Assembly: GCF_027622875.1 (NCBI RefSeq)
Contig: NZ_JAPZVP010000004.1
Span: 62,001 to 126,000 of the forward strand
Origin: Glycomyces luteolus
GTDB lineage: Bacteria > Actinomycetota > Actinomycetes > Mycobacteriales > Micromonosporaceae
Length of the DNA: 64,000 nucleotides
Direction of reading: 5' to 3'
Shown: in pieces, positions 8,931 to 16,245 of the stretch
Layout: every line of letters starts with the position of its first letter
Numbering within the stretch: position 1 is the stretch's first letter
Translations under genes and position numbers: made by a program
The notes under the pieces: model-generated
Told to the model about the DNA's origin: nothing
Database searches by the model: none
The model's input: only the letters and a program-made list of their open reading frames with translations

Positions 8931-10505
8931 TCACCACCCCCTTTCGGTGCGGCGCAGCGCAAGACGGAACAGCGCGCCGCCTTCGGGCGCGTCGAGCACG
9001 TAGACCATCCCGTGATGCTCCAGCGCCACGTCCTGCACGATCGCCAATCCCAGGCCCGCGCCGCCCTCGTCGCGGCTGCGGGACTCGTCGAGCCGCACGA
9101 ACCGGTCGAAGATCCGCCGCCGCTGGCCCTTGGGGACGCCGTTGCCGTCGTCGGCGACGTCCAACCGCAGCCAGTCGTCGTCCTCGGCCGCCAGCCGCAC
9201 CGAGACCGCACCGGCGGCGTGCCGCTGCGCGTTCGTGAGCAGGTTCCCGACGGCCCGGGCCAGGTGCCCGCGCACGCCCCACACCGTCAGGTCCTCCTCG
9301 ACGTCGAGCCGCACCGGCACCCGGTCGGTGGCGGCCCGGCGGGCGACCTCCTCACGTACGAGCTCCGTGAACGGCACGTCCACATGCGGCGGCCGTTCCC
9401 CGGCGTCGAGGCGCGCGAGCAGCAGCAGGTCCGTGGCGAGGTCTTGCAGGCGCGTCACGTCGCCGAGCGTCGCGTCCAGGTCGAGCAGTTCCGGGTGCTC
9501 GCGGGCGATCTCCAGTTGGGTGCGCAGGATCGCGAGCGGGCTGCGCAGCTCGTGGGAGGCATCCGCGACGAACCGCCGCTGCTGCGCGACGGCCGCGTCG
9601 AGCGCCGCGAGGGTCATGTTCGTGGTCCTGGCGAGGCTGTGGATCTCGTCGCGGCTCGCGGGCACCGGTACGCGCCGGCTCAGGTCGCCGCCGGTGATCT
9701 CGATGAGCTCCTTCTGGATCGCCCGCACCGGACGGAGCGCTCGCCGGACCACGAGCCAGGTGACCACGGCGACCACGAGCAGCAGCGGCGCCAGCGTCCA
9801 CGCCATCGCGGCTCCGACGCTGTCCACGGCGTCTTCCTGCGTCTCAAGGGAAGCGCCCGAGAAGACGGCGTAAACGCCGCCGTCGGGGGCCGTGGCCGAG
9901 AGCGCCGCGAACCGGTAGGACGCGTCCTCGCCGGGGAGCGTCACTGTCTCATAGGCGATCTTCGATCCGACGGAGCCGCCGGCCGCCGAGGTGGCCGGGG
10001 CGTCGCTCGAGGGCGTCTCCGAGTCGTCGTCATCAGCGTCCTCGTCCTCGTCGTCGCCGTCATCATCGGTTTCGGTCTCGGCTCGCGCGGTCTCGGCCGG
10101 TTCGGGTGTCGGGTCGGGTTCGGGGGCGAAGGCGCCGACGACATCGGCGCCCTCGAGATCCTCGCTCGCGGCGACCACAGTCCCGTTCGCGTCCACGACC
10201 TGGACGAGCTCGTCGTCATCGGGCAGCTCGATCGCCGCGGGCGCCGCGCCCGAGGCGAGCTGGCCGGCGACGGACCGCGCGCTGACCTCCGCGGTGAGTT
10301 CGGCGCGGCCGTAGAGGTTGTCGCGCAGCAGGGTCACGACCAGGAGCCCGGCGGCGACCAGCGCGACCGCGACCACGAGTGTCGCGCCCACGGTGGTGCG
10401 CGCCCGCACGGATTCCGGCCGCCAGAAGGGCTTCTTTCCTTCAGCGTTCTTCATGGCGCGCCGGATCTCGGCCTGCTGCGCCTTGTCCGCCTGCGCCCTA
10501 GCCAC
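8931..10505 (-). CDS. Sensor histidine kinase with acidic extracytoplasmic insert
   Basis: A 524-residue membrane kinase. Membrane segments lie at about residues 36-60 and 232-254 and enclose a sensor domain of some 170 residues. That domain contains a run of nearly pure Asp/Glu (residues 147-163, DDDGDDEDEDADDDD) after a Pro-rich stretch. HAMP follows at about 255-305, then the H-box FVADASHELRSP with His318, an N-box GNLLTNAQRHA and a G-box GGAGLGLAIV. A GTG start at 10505 overlaps the response regulator by eight bases. An ATG at 10451 would remove 18 residues. The acidic tract matches the composition of the divergent exported protein at 11398 and could bind cations; that is inference. Confidence 0.9.
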   Translation of the reverse strand: MARAQADKAQQAEIRRAMKNAEGKKPFWRPESVRARTTVGATLVVAVALVAAGLLVVTLLRDNLYGRAELTAEVSARSVAGQLASGAAPAAIELPDDDELVQVVDANGTVVAASEDLEGADVVGAFAPEPDPTPEPAETARAETETDDDGDDEDEDADDDDSETPSSDAPATSAAGGSVGSKIAYETVTLPGEDASYRFAALSATAPDGGVYAVFSGASLETQEDAVDSVGAAMAWTLAPLLLVVAVVTWLVVRRALRPVRAIQKELIEITGGDLSRRVPVPASRDEIHSLARTTNMTLAALDAAVAQQRRFVADASHELRSPLAILRTQLEIAREHPELLDLDATLGDVTRLQDLATDLLLLARLDAGERPPHVDVPFTELVREEVARRAATDRVPVRLDVEEDLTVWGVRGHLARAVGNLLTNAQRHAAGAVSVRLAAEDDDWLRLDVADDGNGVPKGQRRRIFDRFVRLDESRSRDEGGAGLGLAIVQDVALEHHGMVYVLDAPEGGALFRLALRRTERGW

Positions 10506-11181
10506 CGTCGGCCGCCAGCCGGTAGCCCGCGCCGCGGACGGTCGCGATCGAGGCGCGCTGGTACGGAGCGTCGATCTTGCGGCGCAGGTTGGAGATGTAG
10601 ACCTCGACGATGTTCACGTCGCCGTCATAGGCGAAATCCCACACGTGGTGGAGGATCTCCGATTTGGAGACGACCTCCCCGGCACGGCTGGCCAGGTACT
10701 CCAGGACCGAGAACTCCTTCGAGGTGAGCTCGACCGGCTCGCCGCCTCGGCGGCAGGCGCGGGTGGCCGGGTCGACGGTGAGGTCGCCGAAGCGCCACAC
10801 GGTGGGTGCGGCGGCCGCGGACCGGCCGCGGCGCATCATCGCGCGCAGGCGCGCCTGGAGGACTACGAAGGAGAACGGCTTGGTGAGGAAGTCGTCGGCG
10901 CCGGTGTCGAGGCCCTCGGCCTCGTCGTATTCGCCGTCTTTCGCGGTGAGCATGAGGATCGGCGTGGCGATGCCCTCCTGGCGGAGGGTCGCGCAGACCT
11001 GGTAGCCGTTCATGGAGGGCAGCATGATGTCGAGGATGATCGCGTCGTAGTCGCCGATGCGGGCCTTCGACAGGCCGGTGCGGCCGTCATGGGCGAGATC
11101 GACGGCGTACCCCTCGGCCGTCAGCCCGGCGGCGACCATCTTGGCCAGCCGCTGCTCGTCTTCCACCATCAGCAATCGCAT
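10498..11181 (-). CDS. OmpR/PhoB-family response regulator
   Basis: A 227-residue regulator with a receiver domain (acidic pocket VEDE, phosphoacceptor Asp51 in IILDIMLP, Lys101 in LTKPF) and a C-terminal winged-helix domain (ELTSKEFSVLEYLA, VEVYISNLRRKI, VRGAGYRL). It is co-transcribed with the kinase downstream. Two direct repeats of an ACCTGAAG-type site, 11 bases apart, lie 23-43 bases upstream of its ATG. This is the usual tandem-site geometry of this family and suggests autoregulation. Confidence 0.95.
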   Translation of the reverse strand: MRLLMVEDEQRLAKMVAAGLTAEGYAVDLAHDGRTGLSKARIGDYDAIILDIMLPSMNGYQVCATLRQEGIATPILMLTAKDGEYDEAEGLDTGADDFLTKPFSFVVLQARLRAMMRRGRSAAAAPTVWRFGDLTVDPATRACRRGGEPVELTSKEFSVLEYLASRAGEVVSKSEILHHVWDFAYDGDVNIVEVYISNLRRKIDAPYQRASIATVRGAGYRLAADGG

Positions 11182-11203
11182 GTCCCGAAGCTTGACACAG
11201 CGA

Positions 11204-11224
11204 ACCTGAAGCCAACCTGAAGTC
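11204..11224 (-). promoter_or_regulatory. Tandem response-regulator site upstream of the two-component operon
   Basis: On the minus strand GACTTCAGGT (11224-11215) and GGCTTCAGGT (11213-11204) form a direct repeat with 11-base period, about one helical turn. They sit immediately ahead of the regulator gene where the -35 region would be. The identical 10-mer recurs on the plus strand ahead of the divergent gene, which supports specific binding by the neighbouring regulator. Confidence 0.65.
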
Positions 11225-11304
11225 GCTCGCGGACACGTGAATGCCGCCTCTGCCAGCCGAAACCATCACCCCGCCCGCGGCTTGCCGTCTCGCTGCCGCG
11301 TTTC

Positions 11305-11343
11305 CTGAAGTCGGCTTCAGGTGACTTCAGCTTGGCTTCAGGT
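11305..11343 (+). promoter_or_regulatory. Phased CTTCAG repeat array upstream of the acidic PepSY-like gene
   Basis: CTTCAG occurs at 11315, 11325 and 11336, that is at 10- and 11-base steps, and the 10-mer GGCTTCAGGT appears at both 11313 and 11334. An inverted copy, CTGAAG, at 11305-11310 makes a dyad with the first repeat. The array ends 54 bases before the ATG at 11398. It looks like an extended operator for the divergent response regulator. Confidence 0.65.
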
Positions 11344-11397
11344 TCGGGGGCGCATCGTTGCCGTCATCAGATCCGCACGGCACCGAAAGGACCAGAC

Positions 11398-11985
11398 ATG
11401 AACGCTCCCAACGACACCCAGCAGGCTCCCACCCCCGACCAGCCCGAGGCCTCGCAGCGCCGCCGGTTCCGCGGCCGCCAGCGCACCCTCGTCATCGCGG
11501 GTACCGCGGGCGTCCTGCTCCTAGGCGGCGGCACCGCCGCCGCCTTCGCCGCCGACGACATCGACGACAGGGAGGACCGCGCCGCCGAGCAGACGGCGAA
11601 CGACGCGGACGACCGCGACGACCTCGATGACGCGGACGACCGCGACGGCACCGATGACGACGACTTCGCGCTCCCTGACGGGGCCATCGGCGAGGACGCG
11701 GCCGTCGAGGCCGCACTCGCGGAGGTCCCGGGCGAGGTCTACGACGTCGACCTCGAAGGCACCGCCGAGGCCCCGATCTGGGTGGTCGAGTTGACGGACG
11801 CCGACGGCGCCGAATGGGACGTCGCGGTCGACGCCCTCGACGGCACGGTCACCGAGGTGGTCGCCGACGACGACGTGAACGACGATGACGGCGACGACAC
11901 GGACGACGCCGATGACGACGCCGATGACGACGGCGACGACACGGACGATGACGCCGACGACCAGGATGGCAACGACAACGACTAA
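11398..11985 (+). CDS. Acidic exported PepSY-like protein
   Basis: A 195-residue protein. A short cytoplasmic basic segment is followed by a membrane or signal segment at about residues 29-52 (RTLVIAGTAGVLLLGGGTAAA). An Asp-rich stretch (53-90) comes next, then one PepSY-like module at about 96-157 (GEDAAVEAALAEV, then IWVVELTDADG and VAVDALDGTVTEV). The tail of about 40 residues is more than half Asp. It lacks a lipobox and may stay anchored. GAAAGGA precedes the ATG. The divergent two-component genes and the repeats between them suggest it is the regulated target or partner of the sensor. Cation binding by the Asp tracts is plausible but unproven. Confidence 0.8.
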   Translation: MNAPNDTQQAPTPDQPEASQRRRFRGRQRTLVIAGTAGVLLLGGGTAAAFAADDIDDREDRAAEQTANDADDRDDLDDADDRDGTDDDDFALPDGAIGEDAAVEAALAEVPGEVYDVDLEGTAEAPIWVVELTDADGAEWDVAVDALDGTVTEVVADDDVNDDDGDDTDDADDDADDDGDDTDDDADDQDGNDND

Positions 11986-11995
11986 ACGCTGAAGT

Positions 11996-12021
11996 CCGCC
12001 CGGCCCGAAAGGGCCGGGCGG
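11996..12021 (+). terminator. Intrinsic-type terminator after the PepSY-like gene
   Basis: A perfect 11-base-pair stem CCGCCCGGCCC with loop GAAA and matching arm GGGCCGGGCGG begins 10 bases after the stop codon. There is no clear T run, as is common in this lineage. Confidence 0.75.
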
Positions 12022-12200
12022 CCACCGGCACGGTGCGACCGCAACCGCGTCACCGACCCCCGATGACGACCACAGCCGAACACCGTTGCAGGGCAACGAC
12101 CCGCATCGCGGGTCCACAGACCAGAACGGGCCGGACCGTCCGGACCTGAGCGGTATGCCAGCCGTTCGGCTCCGGCCCGAAACATCAGGGCGGGTGGGGG

Positions 12201-12244
12201 GAGGGGAGGGGCCCCTCCCCTCGGTTCGTACTCGAACCGAGGGG
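12201..12244. terminator. Two overlapping GC-rich hairpins downstream of the RibD-type reductase
   Basis: Positions 12201-12222 form a perfect loopless palindrome (GAGGGGAGGGG and its complement). Positions 12217-12228 and 12233-12244 form a second perfect 12-bp stem with loop TACT. The arms share CCCCTC, so only one can form fully. They lie just after the stop of the minus-strand gene ending at 12253 and probably end its transcript. The rest of 12022-12252 holds no gene that I can support. Confidence 0.55.
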
Positions 12245-12252
12245 GCCTCGCG

Positions 12253-12834
12253 CTACTTCACCTTGTAAGTGAGGCAGGCGAACTGGCCGACGCTCTTCGT
12301 CTCGGTCAGTTCGAGGTGGTGGGAGAGGATGCGGCGCGGCAGGAGCGGTGCGCCGTCGCCGAGGAAGACCGGCGCGAGCGATACGCGGATCTCGTCGAGG
12401 AGTCCGGCGTCGAAGAACTGGCCGACGAGGTCGCCGCCGCCCACGATCCACCGGTCCTTGTCGCCCGCGACCTCGGCCATCTCGGCGTGGACCGCCGCGA
12501 CGTCGCCGGACGCGAAACGGATGTCCTTGCCCGGCACCGCCGGGAGGTCCCGGCTCGTGAACACCCAGCAAGGCGACTCGTACGCCCACTTGTCCGGGTT
12601 GTCGAGCGGGTGCTCGTACTCGAGGATCCACTCATACGTCGTGGAGCCCATGCAGATCGCCCCGACCCCGGCGAGGAACTCCCCGAACTCGTCGAGCGGG
12701 GTCTCCGCGTCCCCGCCCTCCTCGGACTGCTCCGGATGGCCCCCGGGCACGGTGAAGAGCCACTCGAGTGAGTTCTCGGGGTCCGCGAGGTAGCCGTCGA
12801 TGCTGGTCGCTGTGTTGTACACGGTTTTCGCCAT
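12253..12834 (-). CDS. RibD C-terminal / dihydrofolate-reductase-like family protein
   Basis: A 193-residue soluble protein of the RibD_C reductase family. It opens with KTVYNTATSIDGYLA (typical TxSLDGY-like motif). Further on come CMGSTTYEWI, CWVFTSRDLP, the nucleotide-binding loop WIVGGGDLVGQFFDAGLLDE, and VSLAPVFLGDGAPLLP. Such proteins are NADPH-dependent reductases of often unknown substrate. The ATG at 12834 gives the usual N-terminus; a TTG four codons earlier is possible. It stands alone between unrelated genes. Confidence 0.85.
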   Translation of the reverse strand: MAKTVYNTATSIDGYLADPENSLEWLFTVPGGHPEQSEEGGDAETPLDEFGEFLAGVGAICMGSTTYEWILEYEHPLDNPDKWAYESPCWVFTSRDLPAVPGKDIRFASGDVAAVHAEMAEVAGDKDRWIVGGGDLVGQFFDAGLLDEIRVSLAPVFLGDGAPLLPRRILSHHLELTETKSVGQFACLTYKVK

Positions 12835-12846
12835 CCCGCCAGCCAA

Positions 12847-13111
12847 TCACGGGCCACCGACATTCCGCCGACGAACCCGGCGACCCGCTCGGACCGGCAG
12901 CCGGGGCCGGATGTCCTTGACCCCCAACGGACTCGGCCTTCGCAGCCAGCCGATCGGCAAGGTCGGAACGAGAACGGTCGTCGAGATGGAACGGGTTCTG
13001 CTGCGGAGGTGTCGGGCCCGATCAGTCTGTCGACTTCCCGACATTGCCCGTTTTGTGCACTAACACCCGCTTCTTCGTAATTAGATTGATATCACGCTAA
13101 AAGGCGTAATC
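12847..13111. other. Intergenic region with AT-rich promoter-like segment
   Basis: Between the divergent reductase and secreted-protein genes I see no further gene. The last 40 bases before 13112 are clearly AT-rich for this genome (TAATTAGATTGATAT) and probably hold the promoter of the secreted protein gene. AAAAGG precedes its ATG. Confidence 0.4.
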
Positions 13112-13549
13112 ATGATCAAGTTCACCAAAGGGGTGATCCTGGTAATGAAGAAGTTCTTCACTGCCATCGGCGTCATTGCGGCCGCGGTCGCGCTGTCGTT
13201 CTCCGCCGCGTCCTCGGCCGCCGCGGCTCCAACCGCGCCCTTCGACGTGCCGACGCCCATGAAATCGCGGATCGAGAGCACGACCGTCCCGGCCGCCGCC
13301 TCGGAGCAGCGGACCTGCAGGGCCCGATTCACCGAAGGCGTCAACCACCGCCGCCTCGCCGAGGTCGACTCGTCGATCCTCGAGGTCATTCCGGCCGGGA
13401 CCTGGGTCCCCGTCTCCTGCGAGCGCGGATCCGGAGGCGAGTACCGCGCCTGCGGCCTCACCAGCGACTACTGGATGGAGGTCTACTGGAACGGCGCCTG
13501 GGGCTACAGCGCCTGGTCCTGCGTCCAAGCCTGGGAATACACCTCGTAG
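13112..13549 (+). CDS. Small secreted protein, SH3-like, unknown function
   Basis: A 145-residue protein with a signal peptide (MKKFFTAIGVIAAAVALSF, cleavage likely within SSAAAAPT near residue 40). The mature part of about 105 residues has four Cys and a Trp/Tyr-rich end (CGLTSDYWMEVYWNG, WGYSAWSC). The pattern of a Val-Pro-Val turn and a closing WGYxxxxC resembles bacterial SH3-like folds of secreted actinobacterial proteins; that is a guess. The ATG at 13112 and another at 13145 both give a workable signal peptide. It appears monocistronic. Confidence 0.7.
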   Translation: MIKFTKGVILVMKKFFTAIGVIAAAVALSFSAASSAAAAPTAPFDVPTPMKSRIESTTVPAAASEQRTCRARFTEGVNHRRLAEVDSSILEVIPAGTWVPVSCERGSGGEYRACGLTSDYWMEVYWNGAWGYSAWSCVQAWEYTS

Positions 13550-13572
13550 CGCCGAAACCAGAACGCCCGCAA

Positions 13573-13614
13573 CGGAAAGAGCCGGAAGCGCCCTCGCGCC
13601 CCCGGCCCTTTCCG
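13573..13614. terminator. Hairpin between convergent genes
   Basis: CGGAAAGAGCCGG at 13573-13585 pairs with CCGGCCCTTTCCG at 13602-13614 with a single mismatch and a 16-base loop. It lies between the secreted protein gene and the end of trpE and may serve both strands. Confidence 0.55.
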
Positions 13615-13630
13615 TGTCAGAGCGGGACCC

Positions 13631-15757
13631 TCAAGCGGTCAGCCGCAGCACGTTCCCGATGATCCGGTGCCCGTGCGCGCCCGCCGAGGTCAGGATCGAC
13701 TCGGGGTGGAACTGCACCCCGAACCAGCGCTTGCCGGGCGCCTCGATCGCCATGACGACCTCGTCGATCGCCGCGGTCGGCGCGAAATCGCCCTGCACCT
13801 GGTCGGGCGTGGCATACAGCGAGTGGTATCGCGCCGCGGTCACCTCGGTGGGCAGCCCGTCGAACAGGCCGCCGCCGGCCACCTTCACGTTCCCGGGCTT
13901 GCCGTGGCTCGGCTCGTCGAGCAGCGACAGCGAACCGCCCGCGTGCTCGACCATCGCCTGGAGCCCCAGGCACACCCCGAACGCGGGCAGGCCCTGCCGT
14001 TCGATCTCATCGAGCAGCCCGGCCGTGTCGAAGTCCCGCGGCCGTCCCGGCCCGGGCGAGAGCACGACCAGGTCTGGGGCGAGCTCGGCCAGCGTCTTCG
14101 CCGCGTCGAAGCCGAACCGCAGCGTCGTCACCTCGCAGCCGTGCTGGCGGAAGTAGTCGCCGAGGGTGTTCACGAACGAGTCCTCGTGGTCCACGAGGAG
14201 CACCTTGCGGCCGACACCCGCGGGACCACCCGCGACCTCGATCGGTTCGGGGACCACCGCGGCCGCGCCGATCCCGCCCGCCGCGGTCTCCAGCAGCGCC
14301 CGGGCCTTCAAGTGGGTCTCGGCCTCTTCGGCGTCGGGGTCGGAGTCGTAGAGGAGCGTCGCGCCCGCGCGCACGCACGCCACGCCGTCGCGGATCTGCG
14401 CCGTCCGCAGCGTCAGGCCGGTGTTCATCGAGCCGTCGAACCCGACGAAGCCGACCGCACCGCCGTACCAGCGCCGCGGCGTCGTCTCCTGCTCCTCGAT
14501 GAACCGCATCGCCCAGGTCTTCGGCGCACCGGTCACCGTCACCGCCCACATGTGCGTCAGGAACGCGTCGAGCGCGTCCATCTCCGGCCGCAGCCGCCCC
14601 TCGATGTGGTCGACGGTGTGGATCAGCCGCGAGTACATCTCGATCTGCCTGCGCCCGAGCACCTTCACCGAACCCGGCACGCACACGCGGGCCTTGTCGT
14701 TGCGGTCCACGTCGGTGCACATCGTCAGCTCCGACTCCTCCTTCGAGGAGCCGATGAGCTCGGCGATCTGGGAGGCGTCGTGCATCGGGTCGTCCCCGCG
14801 CGCGATCGTCCCCGAGATCGGGCAGGTCTCCACCCGGTCGCCCGTGACCCGCACGAACATCTCCGGCGAGGCGCCCACCAGGTATTCGCGCTCGCCGAGG
14901 TTGAACAGGAACTCGTACGGCGCCGGGTTGGCGGTGCGCAGCCGCTCATAGAACAACGTCGGCGAATCGCACGCGGCGTACATCTCGTGGCCCGGCACGA
15001 CCTCGAACAGGTTGCCGGCCTTGAACTCCTGCCGCGCGCGGCGCACCGTGTCGGCGTACACGCCCGGCACCGGCCCGTCCGGCACCGACTCGGCCGTCAC
15101 GTAGTCCAGGGATTCGGTCTCGCGCGCCAGGCCCTTCGTGGAGCGCCCGCCGAACGAGAAGTCGTAGCGGCGCACCTGCGCGGTCTCGCGCTTGCGGTCG
15201 ACCACGTAGATCTCGTCCGCCAGGTGCAGCACCAGGTCGCGGGCGTCGGCGGGCCGGTCCTTCGCGAACGGGATCGGCTCGAACTGGTAGGCCAGGTCGT
15301 ACCCGAACGCCCCCCACAGGCCCAGGTACGGGTCGTCGCACTTGAGCGCCTCGAGGATCACCCGCAGCGCCGAGAACGCCGTCGGCAGCTTCGAGCGCAG
15401 CTCCTCGGGGACGCGCTCGGTCGGCGTGGGGACCTCGACGTGCACCTCGCGGTCGCACCGGGTCACCTCCCCGACCCCGGACGCCTCCAGCGCGTCGGCG
15501 AGCACGTCGACGAGCAGGAACCCGCGGGCGTTCAACTGCCGCACCGTCACCGTGCGGCCGCGCGCCACGACCTCGAGCGACGGGTCGACATAGGCGAGGT
15601 GGTACCGCGAATAGCGGCCCGGATACTCCATGCCGCTCGAGAGCACCCCGCCGCGGCGCGTCTCCACCTGCGCGACGATCGGCGTCAGGTCGGGGTCGTC
15701 GAGTTCACTGACGTGGCGCTCAACCGTCACCCCGGCGGGTGTAAGGAACTTGGTCAT
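13631..15757 (-). CDS. trpE: Anthranilate synthase, fused TrpE-TrpG
   Basis: A 708-residue fusion that converts chorismate and glutamine to anthranilate, the first step of tryptophan synthesis. The TrpE part runs to about residue 510, with PISGTIARG, DVDRNDKARVC and GAPKTWAMRFIEE. The TrpG glutaminase follows with VLLVDHEDSFVNT, LSPGPGRP, the nucleophile loop GVCLGLQAMVEH and QFHPESI. This one-chain layout is the TrpE(G) type known from rhizobia and streptomycetes. The ATG at 15757 has GAGAGGG just upstream; another ATG four codons earlier is less likely. A leader peptide gene with three Trp codons lies 116 bases upstream, so it is probably controlled by attenuation. Confidence 0.93.
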   Translation of the reverse strand: MTKFLTPAGVTVERHVSELDDPDLTPIVAQVETRRGGVLSSGMEYPGRYSRYHLAYVDPSLEVVARGRTVTVRQLNARGFLLVDVLADALEASGVGEVTRCDREVHVEVPTPTERVPEELRSKLPTAFSALRVILEALKCDDPYLGLWGAFGYDLAYQFEPIPFAKDRPADARDLVLHLADEIYVVDRKRETAQVRRYDFSFGGRSTKGLARETESLDYVTAESVPDGPVPGVYADTVRRARQEFKAGNLFEVVPGHEMYAACDSPTLFYERLRTANPAPYEFLFNLGEREYLVGASPEMFVRVTGDRVETCPISGTIARGDDPMHDASQIAELIGSSKEESELTMCTDVDRNDKARVCVPGSVKVLGRRQIEMYSRLIHTVDHIEGRLRPEMDALDAFLTHMWAVTVTGAPKTWAMRFIEEQETTPRRWYGGAVGFVGFDGSMNTGLTLRTAQIRDGVACVRAGATLLYDSDPDAEEAETHLKARALLETAAGGIGAAAVVPEPIEVAGGPAGVGRKVLLVDHEDSFVNTLGDYFRQHGCEVTTLRFGFDAAKTLAELAPDLVVLSPGPGRPRDFDTAGLLDEIERQGLPAFGVCLGLQAMVEHAGGSLSLLDEPSHGKPGNVKVAGGGLFDGLPTEVTAARYHSLYATPDQVQGDFAPTAAIDEVVMAIEAPGKRWFGVQFHPESILTSAGAHGHRIIGNVLRLTA

Positions 15758-15814
15758 CGGCCCTCTCATTGGGTCTCAGGTCCCGACTCGAGGCGGCCGA
15801 CCCCGGATACGACG

Positions 15815-15841
15815 AAGCGACCGCCTTCGAGACGGTCGCTT
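15815..15841 (-). terminator. trp attenuator hairpin
   Basis: AAGCGACCG and CGGTCGCTT form a 9-bp stem with a nine-base loop between the leader peptide gene and trpE. Only a weak T content follows, so its strength as a terminator is unsure. The region around the leader stop codon can pair with one arm, giving an alternative fold. Confidence 0.6.
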
Positions 15842-15872
15842 GCTTCTTGCACGCAAAAGCAGGGACGCCGCC

Positions 15873-15911
15873 TCAGCGACGCCACCACCAGTTGCGTGCG
15901 TGGATTCTCAC
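15873..15911 (-). CDS. trpL: trp operon leader peptide MRIHARNWWWRR
   Basis: A 12-codon frame from GTG at 15911 to TGA at 15873 encodes MRIHARNWWWRR, with three Trp codons in a row. It lies 116 bases upstream of trpE on the same strand. The codons just before the Trp run (15892-15899) pair perfectly with 15849-15856, so a ribosome stalled for tryptophanyl-tRNA would free the downstream strand to refold. TAGTAT lies seven bases before the GTG, suggesting a leaderless transcript. This matches the trp attenuation known for actinobacterial trpE(G) genes. Confidence 0.85.
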   Translation of the reverse strand: MRIHARNWWWRR

Positions 15912-16005
15912 AGGCCGAATACTACATGCCCAGTGCGTGGGACCGACGCCGGTGCGCTGCGGGGACGCGCCGTAAATCCCTCGCGAACCTCCCCCGGCGC
16001 AGCGC

Positions 16006-16011
16006 TACACT
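16006..16011 (+). promoter_or_regulatory. Candidate -10 (TACACT) for ileS leader
   Basis: TACACT lies about 20 bases before the first T-box stem, which would place the transcript start near 16018. No good -35 is visible. Confidence 0.4.
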
Positions 16012-16017
16012 TGCGGA

Positions 16018-16234
16018 CAACAGCGTCGACCCGGCCATCACCGGCGAGCTTCCGGAAGAACCGGCCCCGCGAATCCGCGGAACCGCAGTAGAACCGGACG
16101 GGCGCGGCCCGTCAGCGCCGCCGAATCAAGCGGGCGCACCCTGTGCGCCAAGCGAGGTGGTACCGCGGGTCAGGCCCTAGCAGAGCCGGGACTCGTCCTC
16201 GCACACCGAACGTCCGCAAGGTGTGTGTGAGGAG
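16018..16234 (+). ncRNA. T-box riboswitch, Ile-specific, translational type with very short Stem I
   Basis: The T-box sequence GAGGTGGTACCGCG is at 16154-16167; its UGGU (16158-16161) matches the ACCA end of tRNA-Ile. A minimal hairpin CCGG-CCATCA-CCGG (16031-16044) carries the Ile codon ATC (16037-16039) in its loop as specifier. A hairpin GGCGCAC/GTGCGCC at 16133-16149 would be Stem III. Downstream, TCCTCGCACAC (16196-16206) pairs with GTGTGTGAGGA (16223-16233), hiding the ileS ribosome binding site GAGGAG. Uncharged tRNA would release it. This arrangement is known for actinobacterial ileS. Confidence 0.88.
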
Positions 16235-16245
16235 ACACCGGTCCT

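Noticed and set aside
8520-10727. A 735-codon plus frame opposite the histidine kinase
   Set aside because: Antisense to well-defined kinase motifs; its sequence is compositional noise.
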